The notes below the pieces were generated by a model. It had not been told where the DNA came from. It made no database searches and was given only the letters and a program-made list of their open reading frames with translations. The position numbers and the translations under genes were made by a program. From contig OZ260106.1 of NCBI GenBank assembly GCA_965284645.1, forward strand, positions 4,340,001 to 4,404,000: DNA of 64,000 bases, given 5' to 3'. The first letter of the stretch is position 1; each line of letters opens with the position of its first letter. Of this stretch, positions 1 to 8,822 are shown piece by piece. This stretch comes from JAIBAJ01 sp965284645. GTDB taxonomy: Bacteria; Bacteroidota; Bacteroidia; JAIBAJ01.

Positions 1-548
1 TTAGAGCAAAGTATTGCGAAAAGCTCCGATCTGTTGAACCTAAGCAGTACGAAAGGATAAGAAAATCACTATGGGAAAAGGAATGGATCGTTTACGCCAA
101 AAAGCCCTTCGGCGGACCTAAATCTGTTGTGGAATACATTGGAAGATATTCCCATAAAATTGCCATTTCCAACCACAGAATAAAGTCAGTGGACCAGAAT
201 GAGGTAAGCTTCGAATACAAGGATTATCGACAGGGAGGAACAAAAAAGAGAATGAATCTTTCGCTCTCTGAATTTGTGAGGCGATTTGCCTTGCACATCC
301 TTCCAAGGGGTTTTGTAAGGATTAGGCATTTTGGTTTTTTGAGCAGTACTTGGAAAAGAAAAAAACTACCCATATTAAGGGAAAACATCTTTGCACTTAA
401 GACCAAAAGTCCTGAAAAGGGAACATTCCTTCCAAAATGCCCTTGCTGTAAAACGGGTCGAATGGTCATAGTACTTCAATTTGGACGAAGAGGACCACCT
501 TCCAAAGTTTTGGGCGCGGGCCAGTTTGGGGTTCCCTGCGAAGCATAG
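1..548 (+). CDS. IS91-like transposase, C-terminal part (cut by window edge)
   Basis: This is the last ~180 residues of the HUH-type transposase found complete at 33443-34654. It includes the YIGRYSHKIAI segment, which corresponds to the conserved tyrosine-containing motif of IS91 TnpA, and a late CPCC cysteine pair. The translated part looks the same as in the complete copy. The N-terminal zinc finger and HUH motif lie outside the window. As one of the few + strand genes it runs against the direction of the cassette genes, as expected for an insertion. Confidence 0.85.
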   Translation, partial: RAKYCEKLRSVEPKQYERIRKSLWEKEWIVYAKKPFGGPKSVVEYIGRYSHKIAISNHRIKSVDQNEVSFEYKDYRQGGTKKRMNLSLSEFVRRFALHILPRGFVRIRHFGFLSSTWKRKKLPILRENIFALKTKSPEKGTFLPKCPCCKTGRMVIVLQFGRRGPPSKVLGAGQFGVPCEA

Positions 549-757
549 TCTTGGTGGGTAGGGGTTTTTATGGACAATAGATTAATAAAACGATCTATTT
601 ATTGGCAATTTTTTCCAAATTCTGCCCCCCAAAAAAAATAAAGAAGAAAAAAAACTAGCCAAATCAAAAATCGAATTTCGAAAAACACATAATACCCGGT
701 TCCGTTCAACAGGGGCTTCATTGTTTGTGCTTCGCACACAACGAAGCCCTAATTGTT
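1..757 (+). mobile_element. IS91-like element, right-hand part
   Basis: Bases 1-757 repeat 34107-34863 with no difference that I could see, so this is a second copy of the composite IS91-like element. Only its right part is in the window; the copy is cut by the window edge, so nothing can be said about its left end. It ends in a hairpin directly before GTTA, exactly as the complete copy does, and the next cassette starts there. Confidence 0.85.
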
Positions 758-758
758 A
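707..758 (+). repeat. Terminal hairpin of the IS91-like element, attC-like
   Basis: CAAC, then GGGCTTC, a GTGC/GCAC inner stem, GAAGCCC and GTTA. It is the likely oriIS end of the element, and its CAAC...GTTA layout resembles a short attC. The complete copy has the same hairpin at 34813-34864. Confidence 0.65.
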
Positions 759-770
759 GCGGTAGTTATC

Positions 771-1368
771 TTAGTCTGGATGATATTTGTCCCTTAGTTC
801 GTCTACAACCCTGTCTAAAGCTTTGTTTTTTAAACTGGTTAAATTGTATTTTTCGTTGTTCTTTAAAGATTCCTTTAACTTCACTCGATATTCTAGATAG
901 TATTTAATTGCATTTTCAAAGTCAACAGCGCTATATTCATAACCAAAAATAATTCCGTTATGAACTTTATATTCTATTGGTTTTTTTGTCAATTTTTAAA
1001 TACAACTGCTTGTAGTATGCTTTGTCTCCAATAATCGGTATTTCCCCCTCATTTCCTGCACCCAATATTTGGTAGAACTCAGTCCCTTTGGTAAGGAAAA
1101 ATATTTCCTCCTGTCCTATTTCATATTTATCAAATCTCTGAGCACATGTCCAATCCGCGAACTTTGAAATAATTACATTATTTAGAACGACACCTTTTAA
1201 AGTCGATTTAATTTTTACTTCAATGGTAAATTTGTTGACCTTCTCTATTGTCCCCCTAATTATTAAAGTTGATTGGAATATTAATTGGGGCAAAAGAATC
1301 GATTCATAGTCTGCTTTTGCTGCATGAATTGTCAACAGGAATGTCAATATTAAGATTAATCGTTTCAT
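771..1368 (-). pseudogene. Secreted protein gene with a frameshift at an A7 run
   Basis: Two overlapping minus-strand frames (967-1368 and 771-992) look like one gene. The first begins MKRLILILTFLLTIHAAKA, a clear signal peptide, and continues as a 133-residue protein ending KIDKKTNRI. The second has only a TTG start and continues KPIEYKVHNGIIFGYEY to a natural stop. The frames meet at a run of seven A residues (about 979-985). Removing one A joins them as KIDKKPIEYKVH, giving about 198 residues. The family was not recognised. The cause could be a real mutation, a sequencing error or slippage. It is the only gene of the first cassette, whose own attC probably lies left of the window beyond the IS copy. 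Confidence 0.6.
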
Positions 1369-1523
1369 TTTTAATTCTGACTAACGTTTTTTTAATGTTC
1401 TGAAATTCAATAAGTTATTTAAGTCTGTTTTGGTCACTATTTTGTCTTTTACTACCTCATTAATTGTTGTCCCGTTAGCAGAAGAAATTATTTCCGTCTT
1501 TCCGGAAAATGGGGAATTACCGC

Positions 1524-1648
1524 TAACGGTCCCGGTGCAGAAGCCGTAAGCGAATTTACAGAAAATGTTCAAGCGAAGCACAAAATTCAGGTTACAGAAA
1601 AATGTGGATTCGAAGCACAAAACCGCTTATGGCTTTTGCACCGTGTTA
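1524..1648 (-). repeat. attC-like site, type I
   Basis: TAAC...GTTA, 125 bp. Stem arms GGTGCAGAAGCCGTAAGCG and CGCTTATGGCTTTTGCACC. It lies just 3' of the mrr-like gene and closes that cassette. Confidence 0.88.
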
Positions 1649-1662
1649 TAGGGCGTTTTTCC

Positions 1663-2544
1663 TCACTGCTCATCAAAAAAGTCCTCATCAATTTGTTTAA
1701 TTTCATATATTGTCTTTACTTGTATTCCTACATTAAATTCATGCATTAAAGTCACTAACTTTTGTCCATCTATACAAATAATTTTGTGATGAGCAGAACG
1801 TGCCTTTTCAATAGCCTTGTCATCAAATTCCGATGTTGTTACAAACACACCCTTATTCGTGTCACCACTCATTGCCCCAATAAAATTGCGGATGTCCTTT
1901 TCTCTTACCTTCCCTTCATTAAAACGTTTCGCTTGAATGTATATTTTATCAAGTCCAAGTTTGTCTTCATTTATAATCCCATCAATGCCACCGTCATTTG
2001 ATTTTGAGGTCTCAATGAATTCGCCATAACCCATTTTTTTCAACAGTCGCAATACTACTTTTTCAAAAAAATAAGGATCAATGTTCTTCAATTTTTGAAG
2101 AAGTTCACTTTTAACTTCATTTTCAATTCTGTTAAGACCTTCGTCTATAAGGTCTTGTGGAGAAGAAATTTCAGGTTGTGACTTCTTCTCAACGGTTGCC
2201 AAACTTTTCACCTGCTTGTAAAAGTCAAACAGTGAACTTTCATTTTCTAAATCTCGAACTGTCAGAGTTGCTGAATGATTCTTTCCCTTTTCTGTAATTT
2301 GAACAAAACCACGTTGAGGAAATACTATATAACCACCTTTTTTTAAATATGATTTTCCCCATGCGATCCTGTTGTCAATGAGTAAGTCACCTGACTTTGT
2401 CTCTTCCTTTAGTTGTTCCTCAGTTAAGTCAGAATAGAATCTTGCCTTTACTTCTTCAATAAGTTCTCTTGATTTTAAAACTTTTCCGTCTTTAAGTACT
2501 TCAAGAATAGGATTAAATGTTTCGTCAAATTTTGGAATTTCCAT
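1663..2544 (-). CDS. mrr: Mrr-type restriction endonuclease
   Basis: 293 residues. Residues 1-95 are a winged-helix Mrr N-terminal domain (GGYIVFPQRGFVQITEKGK). Residues 155-290 are the Mrr catalytic domain of the PD-(D/E)XK fold, with D184 in the GGIDG loop (184-189) and the QAK motif at 204-206 in IYIQAKRF. Family members are type IV enzymes that cut modified foreign DNA in the cytoplasm. It is alone in its cassette; the stop is 15 bp from the attC. No methyltransferase accompanies it, which suits a modification-dependent nuclease. The leader carries an ACGACA motif shared with other cassettes. The family call is firm; the substrate is inferred. Confidence 0.88.
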   Translation of the reverse strand: MEIPKFDETFNPILEVLKDGKVLKSRELIEEVKARFYSDLTEEQLKEETKSGDLLIDNRIAWGKSYLKKGGYIVFPQRGFVQITEKGKNHSATLTVRDLENESSLFDFYKQVKSLATVEKKSQPEISSPQDLIDEGLNRIENEVKSELLQKLKNIDPYFFEKVVLRLLKKMGYGEFIETSKSNDGGIDGIINEDKLGLDKIYIQAKRFNEGKVREKDIRNFIGAMSGDTNKGVFVTTSEFDDKAIEKARSAHHKIICIDGQKLVTLMHEFNVGIQVKTIYEIKQIDEDFFDEQ

Positions 2545-2575
2545 TTATGATTTGTTGTCGTTTTAAAATGCCCTA

Positions 2576-2701
2576 TAACGTTTTGCAGATTTGCGATGGG
2601 CGGGATTTTTACCACTAATCCTTATACGGAGCACAATACTTTCGGCTACCACAAAACTGTCTGAGGAGCACGAAACCCCGCCTATTGCAAATGTGCTGTT
2701 A
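2576..2701 (-). repeat. attC-like site, type IV
   Basis: TAAC...GTTA, 126 bp. Arms GCAGATTTGCGATGGGCGGG and CCCGCCTATTGCAAATGTGC, co-varying with other type IV sites. Closes the cassette of the 4172-5038 and 2763-4100 genes. Confidence 0.88.
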
Positions 2702-2762
2702 TGGGTTGTTTATTTTCTAATCAATAAACACATTGATTCGTCAATATTTAAAACAATAGTAT

Positions 2763-4100
2763 TCATTGTTTTATAAAACTGCCCGACCAGCTCTGTCCCT
2801 TATTTGTTACCTTAATTATGTAAGTTCCAACATCGAGATAATCTATTGATAATATTAATTTTTGTTCATTAATTGACTTTAACAATTTTCCGCCCATTTT
2901 ATACAATTCTATTGAATAATTTCCTTGATTGTTTTCATTTGGAATTATAATATTTATTTCACTAGTTGAAGGATTTGGAAAAATTTGAAGTTGATTATTA
3001 CTTTCATTTTCATTAATCGAAAGTGATTCTGCTGGCCCTCTTTTTACAAGGTATCCATTGTTTCCAGCGCCCCATACAATTGTGTCGCTGTGAGAAGTCA
3101 TACAGTTGATTTCTTCATCGACTAAATATCCATTCCAAAAAGGAAAACCAGTGGCATCAATTAATTCCATGATATAGCCATTTTGTGAAATACCAAGACT
3201 GGTATAGGCTCCACAATATGTCCTTCCATTACTTGTAGTATGCAAAGAGTTATGTGTTGGGTCTGCGAAGAATGCTGAACTACCGTCTATTCCCCATGTT
3301 GCGCCCCCATCAATTGAAAATAATAATCCTATCAAAGGAAATCCTGCAATTGATGCCGCTTCACTGTCATATCCTATAAATGCTAAATTAGAGTTTACAA
3401 TGGTTACACATTTAAGAGGCACCTGATTTCCTAATGGGCTTTGTATTGAATCCCAAGTAATTCCTCCATCAATTGTTCTGAAGATTCTTCCGCCAGTGCT
3501 TACTGCAAGGCCAACAGAGCCGAATGAACTTAAATCGAAATTGATATCTGAAATTGTATCCTGAGTATGTGAATACGGAGAGTTGACTAAAACAGGACTT
3601 GATGTTCCTATAGTGAAACGATCAATGTATTCCTTTTGATACCCTAAAGCACCTACAACATATTCTTGAAAACCGCCAATGACGCCCTCTCCATCTGCAA
3701 AAAAATACAATGAACGATGGTGATTTAAAGAAGGTGAAGAGGCTAAATCGGTCCAAGTTAAACCACCATCTGCGGTGCGATATGTAGAAAATCCTACCGC
3801 TGCATAACCTATTTGGTCAGTAACAAAATCCAATTCTAAGAAGTCATCAGCAACTACAAATGATGAACTAGGATTAAAGTTGATTCCAGTATAAGGAACA
3901 TGATTCCAAGTTAAACCACCATCTATTGTTTTCAATAAAAGACTATCTTCTCCACCTATATATCCAACAAAGGGTGTTGGAAAATCAATTGTTTTAAGGT
4001 CTTTGTTAGTTGGAACTGGTACCTGAATCCAAGTTGCTGGTAATTGAGCTTTTGCGAAAACCGAACTTGCCAAGTAGAAAAGTAAGAGGAGCTTTTTCAT
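2763..4100 (-). CDS. Secreted Ycf48/BNR-type beta-propeller protein with T9SS tail
   Basis: 445 residues. It starts with a signal peptide (MKKLLLLFYLASSVFAKAQ). Repeated units of the type KTIDGGLTWNHV, RTADGGLTWTDL, RTIDGGITWDSI and SIDGGATWGID are the hallmark of Ycf48-like/BNR propellers. The last ~75 residues start LQIFPNPSTSEINI and end GTYIIKVTNKGQSWSGSFIKQ-like, a type A sorting domain recognised by the type IX secretion system, so the protein is exported and probably attached to the surface. It lies 71 bp downstream of the AraC-type gene in the same cassette, so the regulator may control it. The ligand is unknown. Confidence 0.85.
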   Translation of the reverse strand: MKKLLLLFYLASSVFAKAQLPATWIQVPVPTNKDLKTIDFPTPFVGYIGGEDSLLLKTIDGGLTWNHVPYTGINFNPSSSFVVADDFLELDFVTDQIGYAAVGFSTYRTADGGLTWTDLASSPSLNHHRSLYFFADGEGVIGGFQEYVVGALGYQKEYIDRFTIGTSSPVLVNSPYSHTQDTISDINFDLSSFGSVGLAVSTGGRIFRTIDGGITWDSIQSPLGNQVPLKCVTIVNSNLAFIGYDSEAASIAGFPLIGLLFSIDGGATWGIDGSSAFFADPTHNSLHTTSNGRTYCGAYTSLGISQNGYIMELIDATGFPFWNGYLVDEEINCMTSHSDTIVWGAGNNGYLVKRGPAESLSINENESNNQLQIFPNPSTSEINIIIPNENNQGNYSIELYKMGGKLLKSINEQKLILSIDYLDVGTYIIKVTNKGQSWSGSFIKQ

Positions 4101-4171
4101 AATTGCCTGTTTAATTGTTTAGTGCAAAGTTGAATTTTATTGGCCGTATCTATGATAGGAATTTCTGACTT

Positions 4172-5038
4172 TTACTTATGAATTTCCGCCAATCGTTCTC
4201 CCAATTCGGTGGGTGAAAGGCCTGTTTTAGTTTTAACAAATGCCGAAAAAGAGGCTGGAGAATCGAAGCCGAGCTGAAATGCTATTTCTTTATGAGATAC
4301 ACTTCCGAAAAGCAAAAGTCTTTTAATTTCTAAAATGATACGATTATGTATCATATGCAAAGGGCTGATACCGAAATGCTTTTTTGTTGATTTGGAGAGT
4401 TTTTTTTCATTTATTCCCAGTTTATCGAGGTAAAATTGCACTCCTTTTACTCTTGAATAGTTACACTCCAACAATTGGCAAAAGTCATGAATGATATTTT
4501 CATCGGACTGATGTTTGTTTTGAGTCGGATTGACGTGAGAAAAGATAAGAGACACAAATGAATTCAATAGACTTATAGCACAAGTTGTGGTTGTGTTATA
4601 ATCTTTTCCCAATTGTTTAGAAAGTAATTTCAAAAGCAATAAAGCATCTTTGTATATTTCTGGTTGATTTTCGAAAATGATAGCTGCATTCGATCGAATT
4701 GAGATATTCTTCAATTGAGTAATTAACTCATTTGAAAGGATTCTTTCCTCAGTAAATTGAACAACAGTTCCACTGGCAGAGTTGCGATTCATTAGGTGAA
4801 CCTGTTGTGGGCAAATGATATAACAACTGAAATTTTGTCCAGGATAATTGACAAAATCAATTAGTTGATTGCATCCACCTTGTTCAATCAAGATTATTTC
4901 ATAATAACTATGTCGATGCTCTCTTTTATAGTCGTAAGGATTATTGTGATCTAAAGGTAAAATATTAACTCCTAAAGAACCTGTGTTCAACAAATGAACA
5001 GGTAGAATCTGATTATTAAATCCTATTGTTTTATTCAT
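4172..5038 (-). CDS. AraC-family transcriptional regulator
   Basis: 288 residues. The N-terminal half has a cupin-like sensor with YKREHRHSYYEIILIEQGG near residues 37-55 and a CPQQVHLM segment. The C-terminal ~95 residues carry the double helix-turn-helix of AraC proteins: KLSKSTKKHFGISPLHMI, then the signature SHKEIAFQLGFDSPASFSAFVKTKTGLSP. Likely a ligand-responsive activator. It is first in its cassette, starting 46 bp from the attC core, and precedes the secreted propeller protein, its most obvious target. The ligand cannot be told from sequence. Confidence 0.87.
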   Translation of the reverse strand: MNKTIGFNNQILPVHLLNTGSLGVNILPLDHNNPYDYKREHRHSYYEIILIEQGGCNQLIDFVNYPGQNFSCYIICPQQVHLMNRNSASGTVVQFTEERILSNELITQLKNISIRSNAAIIFENQPEIYKDALLLLKLLSKQLGKDYNTTTTCAISLLNSFVSLIFSHVNPTQNKHQSDENIIHDFCQLLECNYSRVKGVQFYLDKLGINEKKLSKSTKKHFGISPLHMIHNRIILEIKRLLLFGSVSHKEIAFQLGFDSPASFSAFVKTKTGLSPTELGERLAEIHK

Positions 5039-5083
5039 GCTTCTGTCATTGCACTAAGCGATACTGTTCAATTAAATAACCCA

Positions 5084-5209
5084 TAACGGTCCCGGTGCAG
5101 AAGCCGTAAGCGAATTTACAGATAAATGTTAATTCGAAGCACAAAATTTAGACTCCAGAAAAAAGTGGATTCGAAGCACAAAACCGCTTATGGCTTTTGC
5201 ACCGTGTTA
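5084..5209 (-). repeat. attC-like site, type I
   Basis: TAAC...GTTA, 126 bp, with the type I arms. Closes the MazF-like cassette at 5210-6452. Confidence 0.88.
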
Positions 5210-5229
5210 GCGGATGCCCTTTTTTTCGT

Positions 5230-5580
5230 TTAAAGTTCCAATGTATCAATAAGAACGGAATGAATTTTCAAAATGTCTTTGTTGTCCAACCTCGCTCGTT
5301 TACTTACAATTCGGTCAAATGAAATGGTTCTGATTTGATGGCATAAAACATAACTGTCAGCAGTAAGCCCAGCCGTTCCTTTTAGGATTTTTACGATGGT
5401 AAACAAACTATATTTTGCTTCCTTAGATGTAAGTGGAACAACAATCGCCAAGTCAAGGTTGTTGAATGATCTGATTACAACACAAGGTCTTTCAAAACCT
5501 TGTTCGTGTCCTTTGATTTCTTTAGGTGGAGAGCCAAGATTTACATTAACGATATCGCCTTTGGTAAAATTCTGCTTCAT
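5230..5580 (-). CDS. MazF/PemK-family toxin
   Basis: 116 residues with the MazF-like fold pattern: FTKGDIVNVNLGSPPKEIKGHEQGFERPCVVIRS at the N-terminus (GHEQGFERPCVV matches the conserved GxEqxxxRPxvvl segment), LAIVVPLTSK in the middle and SYVLCHQIRTIS near residue 82. Family members are ribosome-independent mRNA endonucleases. The start codon overlaps the stop of the upstream 258-residue gene by 4 bp, so translation is coupled and that gene is the probable antitoxin. The toxin comes second, the usual order for mazEF. Confidence 0.85.
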   Translation of the reverse strand: MKQNFTKGDIVNVNLGSPPKEIKGHEQGFERPCVVIRSFNNLDLAIVVPLTSKEAKYSLFTIVKILKGTAGLTADSYVLCHQIRTISFDRIVSKRARLDNKDILKIHSVLIDTLEL

Positions 5581-6353
5581 AAATTTGAAAGTTTTGCGGC
5601 AAAATCATCCAAGCCCAAATCAGATAACTGTTTTTGTTCTTTGATAAAGCTATTGTCAAAAGATAAAGTTGAAAAAGATTGTCTTGTTGAACGAGTTTTT
5701 AAAATTCCTAATTCTATAGCCAATGCTGAATATTCTTGTGCTGCATCCGCAGCTAAAAAAGCCAACTCATTTATTGTCTTGTCAGAAATTTTCAGTTTGT
5801 CATCACAAATAATGTCAGCCGCTACCAAAACAAATTCAATGTGCAATGAAGCGTTAGTCCAATCCACAATTTTTTGCGATGTTTCATCGTCAAGATTTGC
5901 AAACGCTAATGAAGCAACGAATTGATGATAAGTTATGTCAGGAAGTTGGGAAATGTTTGAAGTGAAACTATCAGCTGAGAACTCGTTTGTTAAAACTAAT
6001 GATTCTACAACTCTTTGATTGCATCGCAAAGCGAACAAAAGATTTTCGGTTAGAACTTCAAGTTTCTTATTTGACTTCAATTCTTCAATTTGAGGAAAGA
6101 TGTCATTGAGTAATTCAAGATAGTCAAAGTTCTTTTCGTCTGCCAACCATTTAAGAGCTTTGATACGCAAGTTGAAAACCTGACTAAGCATATCTACTGA
6201 TTGAGTTTGAACTTTTTTGCCTGAGGTTATAATAGCTTTAATATCACTTGAAAGGCGATTTAGGTCTTTCTTCAAAGGATTTTCAAGTTGAGAATATAGA
6301 TTGTTTCTCAACTGAAAACAAATTACATCATAATTTTTTGCTGTCGCTATCAT
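5577..6353 (-). CDS. Unknown protein, candidate large antitoxin for the MazF-like toxin
   Basis: 258 residues, not recognised as any family. It is mostly helical by eye, with no signal peptide or membrane segment. The C-terminal stretch SFDNSFIKEQKQLSDLGLDDF is charged and amphipathic, like the tails by which antitoxins wrap MazF toxins. It is translationally coupled (4-bp overlap) to the MazF gene. Usual MazE antitoxins have about 80 residues, so this partner is three times larger and may carry an extra sensor domain. The antitoxin role rests on context only. Confidence 0.5.
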   Translation of the reverse strand: MIATAKNYDVICFQLRNNLYSQLENPLKKDLNRLSSDIKAIITSGKKVQTQSVDMLSQVFNLRIKALKWLADEKNFDYLELLNDIFPQIEELKSNKKLEVLTENLLFALRCNQRVVESLVLTNEFSADSFTSNISQLPDITYHQFVASLAFANLDDETSQKIVDWTNASLHIEFVLVAADIICDDKLKISDKTINELAFLAADAAQEYSALAIELGILKTRSTRQSFSTLSFDNSFIKEQKQLSDLGLDDFAAKLSNL

Positions 6354-6452
6354 TTGGTAGCAAAGTTACAGTTTTTTGGTCGATGGTAAAAGCAAAATGC
6401 TCAATTTATGTTCTGTCGGTTGATGTTGGCACTGTCGCCTAAGGGTTTCCGC

Positions 6453-6577
6453 TAACGTTTTCGGTGCAGAAGCCGTAAGCGAATTTACAGAAAATGTTCA
6501 AGCGAAGCACAAAATTCAGGCTACAGAAAAATGTTAAATCGAAGCACAAAACCGCTTATGGCTTTTGCACCGTGTTA
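6453..6577 (-). repeat. attC-like site, type I
   Basis: TAAC...GTTA, 125 bp, type I arms. Part of the 822-bp cassette unit 6453-7274 that recurs at 20145, 39417 and 43072. Confidence 0.9.
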
Positions 6578-6599
6578 GCAGCAGATTTTGTTTCTTTTG

Positions 6600-7226
6600 T
6601 CATTGTTTATGGTTGTCCGCTAAGTTATTAAATTTTGGTTTTGAAGATAGTATTTCAATTAACAAAAGTAGGGTCAGAATAATGTCTATGGTTATTAGAA
6701 TGTCTTTAGTCAATTTGGCTTTATTGTAAATTTGGATGTCAATATTTGCCAAAGTAGCTTTAGATTTGTCTGCGATGTAGCTTTTGTCAATGTTGAATTT
6801 GTATTCACTAATTGAGTGTGAGTTTGTAGAATTAAAAAATACAATTTTATTCAGGTCGTCAAGTCCAACAGTCCAAAATTCTACTGCTCCGTCATATTCG
6901 ATTCTTGTTGTTGAGCTGTCACCAGCGTTTAAAGAAGTACCTTTGTAAACAAATCTACCTATGTCGTCATAAACAGGATGGTCGTATATAGTCATATTAT
7001 AGACTGTAATTTTTTTGTCAAGCTGGTTTGTTGTCGTAACCCAAACTGGAGTTGACTCTGCGCCAATATTGTTTGCAATAAGTAAAAGCAAAAAATAAAT
7101 TGTCGAAATTAACAGAACCACAAAAGCTAATTCCTTAAATTTATTTGAACCAACTCTTCTTGCCTTAAGTCTGAGAATAATTGTCGATGTAACTAAAACT
7201 AAGATTGCAATAAGAATTGTTGTCAT
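6600..7226 (-). CDS. Three-TM membrane protein, copy 1 of 4
   Basis: 208 residues. Membrane segments at about 2-20 (TTILIAILVLVTSTIILRL), 31-52 (LAFVVLLISTIYFLLLLIANNI) and 176-196 (ILITIDIILTLLLLIEIL), with a loop of about 120 residues between the second and third that may form a beta-rich domain (TVYNMTIYDHPVYDDIGRFVYK). The family was not recognised. The same protein is encoded at 20292, 39564 and 43219 in units of exactly 822 bp, with the same attC and leader. The GACGAC leader motif lies 12 nt inside the cassette. Confidence 0.7.
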   Translation of the reverse strand: MTTILIAILVLVTSTIILRLKARRVGSNKFKELAFVVLLISTIYFLLLLIANNIGAESTPVWVTTTNQLDKKITVYNMTIYDHPVYDDIGRFVYKGTSLNAGDSSTTRIEYDGAVEFWTVGLDDLNKIVFFNSTNSHSISEYKFNIDKSYIADKSKATLANIDIQIYNKAKLTKDILITIDIILTLLLLIEILSSKPKFNNLADNHKQ

Positions 7227-7274
7227 AATTTATGTCCGTCTGTCGTTAGTTTTGTGGTCGTCCAAATTTGCTGC

Positions 7275-7400
7275 TAACGTTTTGCAGCTACCCGAAGGTG
7301 GCGATTTCGAAGCACTTCACTGTCAACCAAGCACAAACTTTGATAGAAGCACAATACTTGATTTAACCACTGAACCGCCACTTTTGGGTAGGTGCTGTTA
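7275..7400 (-). repeat. attC-like site, type IV
   Basis: TAAC...GTTA, 126 bp. Arms GCAGCTACCCGAAGGTGGCG and CGCCACTTTTGGGTAGGTGC. Closes the 225-residue lipoprotein cassette. Confidence 0.88.
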
Positions 7401-7416
7401 TAGGGCGTTTTTCTTT

Positions 7417-8094
7417 TCAATTAGTCTTTAGTTTTAGGCATTGTCCTTTCTTTTTATGCTTCTTAGTGTCATTGCAAAGTTCATTTTTTTTAATTATCCA
7501 AGTTGTCGGCATAGGATGAAAGCTATTGTTTTCCGTATAGTCGTATAGAATTAGTTTTCCATTCTTAATTTTCCATTTCCCATAATTTTTATAGCCAATT
7601 CCAGTAAAACCCCTGTCAATATATTCAAAGGTCTGATTTTCTTTAATTGTCAGTTCGGTATATGTCGACCAGTCAAGATAAACTCCATACGTTCCCGTTA
7701 TTGTTTTTTGTCCTGAGATTGCATTATTAATAAAAGCGAGGTCGCCTATATCATAACACCAATCATTATTTTCCTTTACATTATTACCATTAATTCTAAA
7801 TGTCCGCTTCGTGCCGTCCTTGAATATTATGTTAATCCAATACAAAACTATGTATTTGCAAGGTCCAATTGACTTTGCCATATTCCATTTGTCCACAAAT
7901 AATTTGGTCTGTTCGTATGTTAGTCGTTTGTGTGTAATTTGAGTTGTGTCAACCTGTCTAGAGTTGTTATTAATTTCAATGAAGTCAACTGATGTCAGGT
8001 CAATATTTTGTTTGTCAGTAATAGATTTTGTCTGACCACATACAGTTAAGTTTGTCAAAATAATTAGTGTGAATATATTGGTCAACATTCTCAA
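7417..8094 (-). CDS. Putative lipoprotein of unknown function
   Basis: 225 residues. The N-terminus MRMLTNIFTLIILTNLTVCGQ is a signal peptide with a plausible lipobox (LTVC), so the mature protein is probably lipid-anchored in the envelope. The rest has many aromatic residues and beta-strand-like segments (GKWKIKNGKLILYDY) near the C-terminus. No family was recognised. A second ATG two codons downstream could be the real start. A GACGAC leader motif lies between the attC core and the start. Single gene of its cassette. Confidence 0.7.
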   Translation of the reverse strand: MRMLTNIFTLIILTNLTVCGQTKSITDKQNIDLTSVDFIEINNNSRQVDTTQITHKRLTYEQTKLFVDKWNMAKSIGPCKYIVLYWINIIFKDGTKRTFRINGNNVKENNDWCYDIGDLAFINNAISGQKTITGTYGVYLDWSTYTELTIKENQTFEYIDRGFTGIGYKNYGKWKIKNGKLILYDYTENNSFHPMPTTWIIKKNELCNDTKKHKKKGQCLKLKTN

Positions 8095-8118
8095 ATTGTC
8101 GTCTTTTAAAATGCCCTA

Positions 8119-8245
8119 TAACGTTCTGGGTGCAGAAGACGTGCGGGACTTCCACCACCAATGCCCAAACATAGCACAAATCTCAATTCATTTTTCAAAG
8201 CCAATTTAATGCACAAAACCCCGCATGGCTTTCTGCACCTTGTTA
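8119..8245 (-). repeat. attC-like site, type III
   Basis: TAAC...GTTA, 127 bp. Arms GGTGCAGAAGACGTGCGGG and CCCGCATGGCTTTCTGCACC. Found only with palindromic family A bodies. Confidence 0.88.
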
Positions 8246-8697
8246 TGGGTAGTCATTCTGATGTTTCTTCTTTCAGAATGGCGGAGTCAGAACCGACTGC
8301 AAAATCAAATCCCATCCACCTTTCGACCTTGCCAGAAATGTATTTTGTCAAACATGGCTTGTTTGCGAAGTCCATTTCGGGATTTGGGCCTTGGGAAAAA
8401 ATTATCAACACCACTCAAAAACGCTCCCCTCTAAGTATTAAGGGTAAAGCTTTGGAGAAAAGTCTGTCGGATCCGTTTGCTATTGTCAGATAATCCGACT
8501 AACTTTGCCGAGCGGTTTTTACGAAGCTTCGTTACAAGCACTAGCTTGACCGGTATCTCCGGTAAAACCGCTCGAGGTCCAATAAATTGTCCCTTTCTCC
8601 AAAGCTTTACCCTTAATACTTGCTAATCCTGCGTTTTTTCCTTTCCAAGGCTCAAAGGTCGATTGGTGGATGACTGCTAGTCGGTACTGATTACCCA
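8246..8697 (-). repeat. Palindromic non-coding cassette body, family A, copy 1
   Basis: A 452-bp body without a credible gene. Its two halves are an imperfect inverted repeat: it starts TGGGTA and ends TACCCA, 8433-8460 is the exact reverse complement of 8594-8621 (28 of 28 bases), and a GC-rich hairpin (CGAGCGGTTTT at 8509-8519, AAAACCGCTCG at 8564-8574) sits in the middle next to CTAACTTTGC. A 110-codon + strand frame crosses the arms and the attC and is judged chance. Four more copies exist, all in 579-bp units. The function is unknown. Confidence 0.8.
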
Positions 8698-8822
8698 TAA
8701 CGGTTCCGGTGCAGAAGCCGTAAGCGAATTTACAGAAAAAGTTAAAGCGAAGCACAAAATTTAGGCTACAGAAAAATGTTGAATCGAAGCAAAAAACCGC
8801 TTATGGCTTTTGCACCGTGTTA
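8698..8822 (-). repeat. attC-like site, type I
   Basis: TAAC...GTTA, 125 bp, type I arms. Closes palindromic cassette D. Confidence 0.88.

Noticed and set aside
1381..1477. CTAACG ... CCCGTTAGC with TTAATG/CATTAA, a possible decayed attC 5' of the 771-1368 gene
   Set aside because: Stem of only six bases and no similarity to the 45 clear sites; chance is likely.
8161..8493. 110-codon + strand frame repeated in all family A cassettes
   Set aside because: It begins inside the attC, crosses the palindrome arms, and exists only because the copies are nearly identical. The copies show no diverged homologue to test codon bias.
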